Origin: Anaeramoeba flamelloides
Lineage: Eukaryota; Metamonada; Anaeramoebidae
NCBI GenBank assembly: GCA_027625915.1
Contig: JANTQA010000023.1
Coordinates: 18,600,001-18,664,000 of the forward strand
Length of the DNA stretch: 64,000 bases
Reading direction: 5' to 3'
In this document: piece after piece, positions 56,656 through 64,000 of the stretch
Position numbering within the stretch: position 1 is the stretch's first letter
Layout: every line of letters begins with the position of its first letter
Notes under the pieces: generated by a model
Databases searched by the model: none
What the model saw: the letters and a program-made list of their open reading frames with translations, nothing else
What the model was told of the DNA's origin: nothing
Translations under genes and position numbers: made by a program

Positions 56656-57984
56656 ATATATAAGCTCCATCCAAAAATGTGGGGCAAAAAAATATCCGTC
56701 AATATAAGAATAAATTCTTTATTCAGTTATTAAACTCAAAACTTTAGACAAAAAAAACGAAGCCATTAATAATAATAAAACTCTTGATTAAAATTTTTGT
56801 TTATTGATCAAAGTTCGAAGAATAAAAAATAAAAAAAAAAAAAAAAAAATTGCCCCTAATTTTGGGAAAAATATCCAAAATTAGTAATGTCTATTTAACA
56901 ATCTTTAGTTCGATCTTTTTTCAATTTTTTTTTTTTGATAATGTGTAAAATCATACTTCAATATATTTTTGATTTGATCTTTAGATTTTTTGTTTTTCAT
57001 TTGATCATTAACTTTTTGTTTTTCCCATTAACTTTTTTGTATTTTTTTTTTTTTTTTTTTTTCTTTTTAAAACATTTAAAAAAAGCAAACTGAATGAAAA
57101 AAAAAAAAAAAAAAAACCTTTTTATTTTGTCTTTTTTTTTTGTTTATCTCACCTCTTTAATTGAAGTGTACAACTGTTCTGAGCAATTTTTCCACCAAAG
57201 TCCATCGAAGTCAACTCAATTGTTTAGAATCAAAAGAATTTTTGGTTGATTTCTTATCACATCTCTTCTGAACTTTGTTAAATTTTGGACAATAATAATA
57301 ACAAAGTAAAAATGAAAAAAATGAAGAATTCGAAAAAATAATGAAATGAGAAATTTGACTCTATTATTTTTTCAAAATTAAAAATTTTGCAAAATAATTT
57401 TAATTCAAAAAAAATATTTAGAATCCATTAATAAAACTTCAAAATACAAGAAATTAAGTATGATATGTTAAAAAACATATTATTGTTGTACATTTTGTAT
57501 AATTGAATTAATATTAAGAAATAATTATTGAAATAAAAAATGCCCTATATTATTGAAAATAGCTTATATATTTAATCATCTTTATACTGTCTTTTTCCGA
57601 TTAGTTAATAAAAATTATTTTTTCAACATCGTAAAAATATAACAATATTTGTTTATTGGAAACCCCCAAGAACTTGTAAAAAATAATTAGAGCTGACAAT
57701 CACAACTAATACCGTTTTTCTTACTATTATTTTCTAATTAAAAAAAATCCTTATCTAAAAGTTTCAATTTAAAGAGTCTCAATTAAATAAAACTCAAGAT
57801 TATCATGATGAAATGATCTAATGAAGATCTTGGTTTTTTTCAATAATTAAAATAACTGATTGGTAAATATTTGAGAATCTAATATAAAAAATTATTTATT
57901 TAATTATTGGTGGGGGGGAGCAAAAAAGAGTTGATAATATTGTAATAGGTTTAGGGTCATTATTTTCAATTTAAGGTAACTCTA
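56656..57984. other. AT-rich non-coding DNA
   Basis: No gene is supported. A patch near 57165-57300 is less AT-biased (CCACCAAAGTCCATCGAAGT) but has no useful open frame. Long A and T runs dominate 56830-57120. Confidence 0.35.
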
Positions 57985-58300
57985 AAATAAAACTTGTTTG
58001 ATGAGATAGTTGTCAAAGTTGAACTCAAAATTTGATTATCTTTTTAGGGTTTACTGTCTGTAGAATTTGAAAAAAAAAAAGTACCAATCGTTATCGGTGT
58101 GCTAAATTGTTATTTTGATAATTTGCTGATTCATCATTGGTTTGGTTTACTTTTTAATAGTGGTTCAAAAAGGCAATTTTTGGCAATTATTATTTTTTTT
58201 TCGAAATCTGAATATAAGAGTCTAAAGCCAAAAAGTCACTATTTTAGTTTAAATTATAATAAAAAGGGTGATTTTTGGATTTTAAATTGAATTTTTCATT
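57985..58300. repeat. Family G repeat, copy 2 (one arm)
   Basis: Shares TTTAATAGTGGTTCAAAAAG, GCAATTTTTGGCAATTATTA and GAGTCTAAAG with the arms of the foldbacks at 35991 and 59800. I do not see a matching inverted arm nearby, so this is a half or badly decayed copy. Confidence 0.5.
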
Positions 58301-59087
58301 AAGGGTTTAATATCTACCAAGGAGAAGCCCAAGATTAAAGTATTCATTTATTTGGTGTAAAAAACATTAATTTGTTGTGGTTTAAGTGTATCTAAAAAAT
58401 CGATTAGTCAAGTAGTGATATTTGTATATCCCGGCAATTAAAAATAATCCTTCTATTGGCATAAAACTGAAATAATTTTAGAGAAAAAATATGTGTTCTG
58501 TCACAAATATAAACGTTGAATTATCAATATTCAGATATCAAAGTTGCAAAATACGTAAAGTTATTTTATCCAAAGTGGAGAAAACAAGATAATAATTTTT
58601 CTTGGCCGGGTGGTATTAAGAAAACCAATTATGATTTTTTTTGCTCATTTTCATTGCAATGTGTTCAAATATGTGTATTATTAATTATTGGGATGTGAGG
58701 TTCTTTCAGGAAAAAAAATTAATTAAAAAAAAATAATAAGAAAAGAAAAAATTCAAAAAAGTTTTTTTAGTCATTTTTTTTTCTATAATTAAGACGAGAA
58801 GAATTCAAAAATTCTAATAAAAATGTAAAATCAATTACTCTCAACTAAAAAAATCAATTTTATCAACATTGCAGCATTTTTAATAGGTAATTTTCTTCTT
58901 CTTCTTTAAAAAATTCAAAAATAATTCAACTAACCAAAAATAACCCCTTTTGAATTCGATATTTTTTGAATAAAAAGCATAATTTGTTCAAAAAGATCTA
59001 GAGAAAATTCACATATCTTCTATGCATCTTTCACTTATATTTTTTATATTAAGAGGCTTTAACCAAAAACTCAACAATTTATTTCTC

Positions 59088-59118
<31 letters not shown>

Positions 59119-59799
59119 CTAAACAATAATATCCAGAATTGGTAGAATAATCTCAAACAGATCTTTGTTCTAGAAATAACCAATATAAATATTCCTAGAA
59201 AAAAAGTTCCTTTTTTATCATTTTTTTTAGCTTTTGTTACAAAGTCAAAAAAAAACTTTCTTAAATTTGTGGCGAAATAAAGATTAGTCACTAAAAAATC
59301 CAATTGTTTTAAAAAAATTAAATATTAATGAATAAATTCTATTGACAAATTTTTACCGAAATATTGGAAATACACTAATCATGTGATCTGCTTTTTTAGA
59401 AAATACCCAAAATAACCAGTCTTCGGGTTTTTTATTGATTGATGATTTTTAAATTAAATTGTGAAATTAAGAAATTATAAAAATAGTTACTTTTGCTAGT
59501 TCTAAAGATGGATTATTAAATACCAGAATATTTTTATTTTGTATTTCTTATTTTATATATGTAAAAAGAAATCATTAAAAAAAAATTCTATAAAGGGGAT
59601 TTTTTTATTGTGATCATTAGTAAAAAATGTAATAATTTTATGTGGAATAAGATTTATAATAGATTTTTAAAGTTATTTTAGCCATACACAACGATAATCA
59701 CATTAACACTCAATTACACTATATGTTGATTTTAGTGCAAATTATGGTGATCCTAATCCCTTAAGGTGTACAATCACAAAATAATAGATGGGGGTGGGG
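58301..59799. other. AT-rich non-coding DNA
   Basis: Short open frames at 58516-58698 (+) and 59079-59303 (-) lack splice context and domains. I see no gene or element with clear ends. Confidence 0.35.
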
Positions 59800-60690
59800 G
59801 TGTTTGTTTTCTGTTTGAGTTGGTATTATTTTGGTTCTTAACTGATCGATGCTTGGCATGGTTTAGATTTTAATAGTGATTCCAAAAAGTAATTTTTGGC
59901 AATTTATTATTTTTTTCGGAAATCCAATTAGGAGAGTCTAAAGATAATATGGACAAAGATAATTAATAAAAAAAATGTGTTTTTATTTTGTCAATTAAAA
60001 TTTTTAATCATTTCTCTAGTCAAAATAAAGCGTGCAAAAAAATTTAATGTGTGTTTCAAAATAAAAAGTGTGTTTTTTTGTTATAGTTCACCAATACATT
60101 AATCAATCAAAGAAACCAATGATAAACGCTAAAAAATATGGTATTGGTTTCGTAAAGTTCTATTATTTAAAAAGAAATTCTAAAAATGAAGGATCAAATT
60201 GCAAAATTTATCTTAAAAAATAGAGTTAATTTTTCAGAGAAAATTTTAATCATCAAAAAAACAAAAAAATTCAAAAAAATTAAGAGTATTATGAAAAATT
60301 TTCAACTATTTGCATGAATAATTTAAAATTTACTGAAAATAACCAGACCTTTACTTTCAAAATTGATTTGAACTTAGGTATACTATTTGGTAGTAGATTG
60401 GATGTTGCCTTGGTACAAGAAGAAAAAAAAGCACGGATAATATTTTGAAACACTCATTATAGTCCTTGTACACGCATTATTTTGATCACTGTAGATTTTG
60501 TTTGTTTTTGTGCTTGTTAAAAAATTATTTTTTTTAAAAAGTACCGAATAAAACCAAACCTAATTAAAAATTTTAATTGAAAACCCAAAAATCAGAATTT
60601 ATGATTAAAGTGATAAAAACTCATTACCTCAGATTCTTGTATTCAGAATTTGGAAAAAAAAATAAATTGTCAAGAATTCATTTTTTAAGG
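59800..60690. repeat. Family G foldback, copy 3, with family B MITE nested in its loop
   Basis: The left arm near 59830-59945 (GGTTCTTAACTGATCGATGC, TTTTAATAGTGATTCC, GCAATTTATTATTTTTTTCG) and the inverse arm near 60630-60690 (GATTCTTGTATTCAGAATTT, AATTGTCAAGAATTC) match the arms of the 36-kb copy. The loop is interrupted by the full-length MITE B copy 2. The arms are much more diverged than in copy 1. Confidence 0.55.
60013..60491. mobile_element. MITE family B, copy 2
   Basis: A 479-bp copy inverted relative to the one at 14916. Left end AGTCAAAATAAAGCGTGCAA; right end ATTATTTTGATCACTG followed by TA. It keeps the whole internal order of copy 1 (ACACGCATTATTTTG, GGATGTTGCCTTGGTA, AAACCAATGATAAACGC), so the family is confirmed by two full-length copies. 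Confidence 0.8.
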
Positions 60691-60708
60691 GGGGTAAGTG
60701 CATTTTTC

Positions 60709-61832
60709 ATTTTTTGAGTGCCACCATTTATGTGAAACTTAATTCTTCAAATCATTTCTTTAGTCAAATACATTGATATTTTCATAAATACCAGAGTGGA
60801 ATATATTCTAGTAATAGATATTTTCATACCAACAAAAAAATTCAAATCAAAAAAATGAAAAAATTGAACAAAAAAAAATAAATAAAAATCATTTTTTACT
60901 CGATCTTATCTGTAAAATTTTAGACAATTACTTATTCTTTATTTGGTTTTATTTTTAATTCTTTATGAAAAAATTTTATTTGGAAAATTTTTGATTAACA
61001 AATTACTGTTTATTTCTAAAGAATTTCCAAAATGAATTCAAAAATCCTATTTTCATTTAATTCATCTAATTCGAAGTTTTGGGTTCAGAAAATCAGAGGT
61101 TTTTTTCAATTCTTCTTGAGAATGAGGGTTTATTGGCAATTTCGTTTGATTTTATAATTATTTATTTTCCATTAAAATGAGAACTCAAAAAAATTCTGAA
61201 TCTGATTGGAATTTGTTATTGAATTTCTGAATTATTTTGATTTGAATCTTTTGTAACTGTGTTTTGATTCCAAGAACTCAACCCCTTTATTTTAATTTTT
61301 GAAATAGTATTCCTCGTTTTGGCTTTGTTTGAGAAAAATATTTGAAAAAAGAATTTTGAAAGCAAATTTGTCACAAAAGGTTTTTTAAAATAATAATAAA
61401 TAGTTATGGGGCGAGAAATTCAAGCAAAAAAATAGTTTGTATTCATGCAAACTAAGAAGATAAAGAAAATCAATCTTCAAAAATAGGCTTTTATCGATTT
61501 TTTTTTTTTTCATTCTTGATTTCAACAAATTTATTTGGAAAGGTGATCTTTCGTGTTTGGTCTTCTAAAAGAAAATATTTGTTTCAAATGCACACCCTTT
61601 CTGGTCTATTTTGTTGGTTTACTGTTTGGTTAATTTCGATCATTCGTATAAACACATTTCGAGATCCAAAACTTTATTTAATAAAACTCAAAAATTGAAT
61701 CAAAAAAAATGTTCAAAAAAGTGAAAAATTTAAGATTCAACTCTGAATTACTTTGGTTCCATTCACGAATAGACTAGTGGGTGGTGTTTTGGTTCCAAAG
61801 TTTCAATATCTGGTGGCACTCAAAAAATATTT
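60709..61832. mobile_element. Inverted-repeat element I (~1.1 kb)
   Basis: The left end ATTTTTTGAGTGCCACCATT and the inverse of the right end (ATTTTTTGAGTGCCACCAGA) match over about 18 nt. A second matching phrase, TAT(G)TGAAACTT, follows. A 60-codon open frame lies inside at 61516-61698 (SKRKYLFQMHTLSGLFCWFT), which I do not recognise. The element is probably a non-autonomous or decayed DNA transposon. Confidence 0.5.
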
Positions 61833-63562
61833 TTCAGTTATGTTAACACAATTAAAAATTTTCAAAATGATAAAATGTACTTACTTCCTTAACAAGTATT
61901 AAAATTCATACTAAACAGCAGGTTGATCTATAAGAAACAAAAAGGTAATACTCCACACACATAACACAAGACAATCTTTTTTCATTATTCAAGTATTGTC
62001 AGTCTTGAATATTACAACAAAATAAATCAATATAATAACTTTATTTTTAATTGTTCTATATTGTTTTTCTTTTATTTTTTTATACACATTTCTGAACCAA
62101 AGAATAGAATTGGTTTTGAGTGAAATAAAAAAATATTAACATTAAAGTAAATTGCAAAATAAAAAGAACAGAATTTTCCATTGAATTCTGATTAAAAACA
62201 AAACCCCAAAGAATTAAAATTACTCATAAAAGTGAGCAATTCTAATAAGGGAAATTCATAATTTAAGCTGATTTTTATGAATTAAAAAATTTAAAAAGCA
62301 ACATTAATTTTAAAAAATCTTTTTTTTTGAAAAGTTTGATCAAAAATTCTTTTCTATATTTTTCAACAATAAAATATTTTAACGAATACAAGGTAACGAT
62401 TTGACCTGTTCCAGGGATTGTAAACATTAAGAATTTCAATATTAATTAATTACTTTCAATTTACAAATACAACACAAAACAGAAACCATTAATTATTTCT
62501 TTTAACTCCATTCAAGACTTCAACGGTTTTTTCCCCTAAAATCCTAACAATTCGTTTTCAAGTATTTTCCAAAAATAAATAATAGTTTTTTTTGAATACT
62601 GCACAAAAGACGAGAAAATAGATGAAAGGGGAAATGGGTGACTATGGTGCGAAATATTTTTACAATTGATCACCAAAAAAAAATTTATAGAATTTTGTTT
62701 CCAAAAGTTGAAATTTGGAACTTTAATTTACCAAGCATTTTGATTGAATAAACTCTTAACATGATATCCGACGAAACAATAGAATTCATGGTCGAAAGAC
62801 TTTGCATTTAGAAAAAAAAGTTCTCTTTTGAAAAATAAATTCCCAAAAAAACCATTCTATTCATTATTTGCAAACTTTTTGTAAAAGACAGAAAATTGTT
62901 TTATATTTTCTTCTAATTTGATAAAAACAGATAAAACTTATTATCCCAAAGATCATTACCCCAACTTTGATTAATTGGAAATTTAGGGTCAGCCAGGTGA
63001 GGGTTGAAGGTTAAAATTTTGGTTGAATTGAGAGTGACTTTTTTGGGACACACTTAAAGTTTTCAAAAAGGATCAACTAAACAAACATAGACGAGGGTGG
63101 AGTTGCAAACCTTGGTGATGGTGAAAATAAATATTCCCTAAAAAGTTGAGATTAAAAGATCTAAAATAAGAGTCGAGGAAACAAAAGAATAACAAAAGTC
63201 TCTCAATTTAACCAAGGTTTCTTGCTAAAAACCTCCTTTAAAAAAAATAAAAAGAAAACAGTTTTATTGAAAATTAGTAAAAACTTTTGGAGTTAAAAAA
63301 AAACGGATTTTTAAAAAAATTGATCTATCATAAAATTTTTTTGAAAGGTACCCTCCGAGCCTCTAAAAAACTGATCCACTCGTTCTATTTCCGAAAGGAA
63401 TTTGAATTTATCGTCACCAGAAGAGTTCCTATTTCTAACAGTTCATTTTTTCTGTTAATTTGGTAAAAACTCATAAAGATCTTGTTTGTACAAAATAAAC
63501 ACTTCAATAGAAAAAATTCTTTTTTAAGAATACTAAAATGATCAGTACTCATCTGGTTTCAG
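61833..63562. other. Mostly non-coding DNA with patches of higher GC
   Basis: Patches at 62980-63200 and 63345-63440 are less AT-biased than the surroundings. On the minus strand 63340-63430 reads NSSGDDKFKFLSEIERVDQF..., preceded by a possible AG acceptor. This is protein-like but too short to assign. These may be exons of a gene extending off the right edge. Confidence 0.3.
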
Positions 63563-63722
63563 AATTTAGTGCACGGAAGCCAAGAAAACAACAACCCTAT
63601 TCATTATACAATTGATTCAAATTACTTGTTAAACAATTTTGTTTTTAAAGGACATTATATGAAATCTACCGAGCAACAAAGGACTACTCTCACTTTCGAA
63701 ATTTCTTTGTTTTTTGACAGAG
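63563..63722 (+). CDS. Possible internal exon of a gene running off the right edge
   Basis: A 160-nt open segment bounded by a good acceptor (TCTGGTTTCAG) and a donor (AGAGGTAAAAC). It encodes NLVHGSQENNNPIHYTIDSN... and ...TTLTFEISLFFDRG, whose composition is clearly more protein-like than the AT background. No domain is recognised and no start codon is present. The flanking exons would lie upstream in 62.9-63.5 kb and beyond 64 kb. The call rests only on composition and splice-site fit. Confidence 0.3.
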
Positions 63723-64000
63723 GTAAAACAAAATCCTCGCAAGAATTTTGTTTGATCAAAAAAATTAAATTGTTTTTTTTTTCTCTTTAACTTTTTATTT
63801 TGAAAAAAAAAAATTTATATAAAAATTTCCCAATAATAAGACATGTTTTCAATCCTTTTGATTTTTTTTTCTTGATTTTGGAATTTCTGAAGAATTGTAA
63901 AAAAAACTTCACAAAATATTTTAGTATTGAAAATTTTTGATAATAAAGCCAATTTAATAAGACTTTATTAATACTTTTTTATGTTTGAATTACTTTTTCT

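Noticed and set aside
1-64000. tRNA and rRNA genes
   Set aside because: I looked for GGTTCGA-type T-loop sequences and GC-rich cloverleaf patches on both strands and found none that fold convincingly.

Overview
The window is very AT-rich eukaryotic DNA. Five protein-coding genes are broken by short AT-rich GT-AG introns, lysine- and asparagine-rich low-complexity tracts sit inside the proteins, and all five genes stop with TAA. Almost everything else is decayed transposon DNA. The gene set fits a free-living, probably anaerobic amoeboid protist, with an anaeramoebid-like metamonad as my best guess: an NDR/LATS-type kinase, a neuronal-calcium-sensor protein, a PAS/RGS signalling protein, a glucose-6-phosphate isomerase of the cyanobacterial/plastid/chlamydial type, and an ADP-dependent-glucokinase-like protein. 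The lineage is an inference, because no rRNA, tRNA or organelle marker is present.

Layout. 1-5.4 kb: a decayed LINE (RT FADD box and C-terminal zinc knuckle) with two copies of a 195-bp TA-flanked MITE and a foldback repeat inserted in it. 5.47-9.11 kb (+): glucose-6-phosphate isomerase, 3 exons. 9.1-15.8 kb: non-coding, with MITEs of at least four families. 15.85-17.01 kb (+): N-myristoylated EF-hand calcium sensor, 4 exons including a 30-nt microexon. 17-23 kb: non-coding with MITEs. 31.26-23.04 kb (-): a 1,529-residue NDR/LATS-like kinase, 3 exons, whose 3.5-kb intron holds MITEs. 31-39 kb: repeats, including an internally deleted Tc1-like element with a transposase C-terminus, a second LINE 3' end with its A-tail, and large foldbacks. 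39.07-47.61 kb (+): a five-exon gene whose splice phases all fit, predicting PAS - coiled coil - RGS - OsmC - OsmC. 50.25-51.91 kb (+): secreted/ER ADP-glucokinase-like protein lacking its catalytic motifs. 52-64 kb: nested transposons, one with dense TCGCGA sites near both ends, and a possible exon of a gene running off the right edge.

The most interesting item is the PAS-RGS-(OsmC)2 protein. It combines a G-protein-signalling regulator with two OsmC/Ohr-fold domains, both of which appear to have lost the peroxidatic cysteine, and an N-myristoylation start. I know of no described protein with this order. Second is the ADP-glucokinase-like protein, in which both the NxxE and GxGD motifs are altered (NHQS and GFEE), suggesting a pseudoenzyme. 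Third is the 1.24-kb element with clustered TCGCGA palindromes, nested in another inverted-repeat element. The genes do not form one pathway. Two relate to the top of glycolysis, and three (kinase, Ca2+ sensor, RGS protein) are signalling components.
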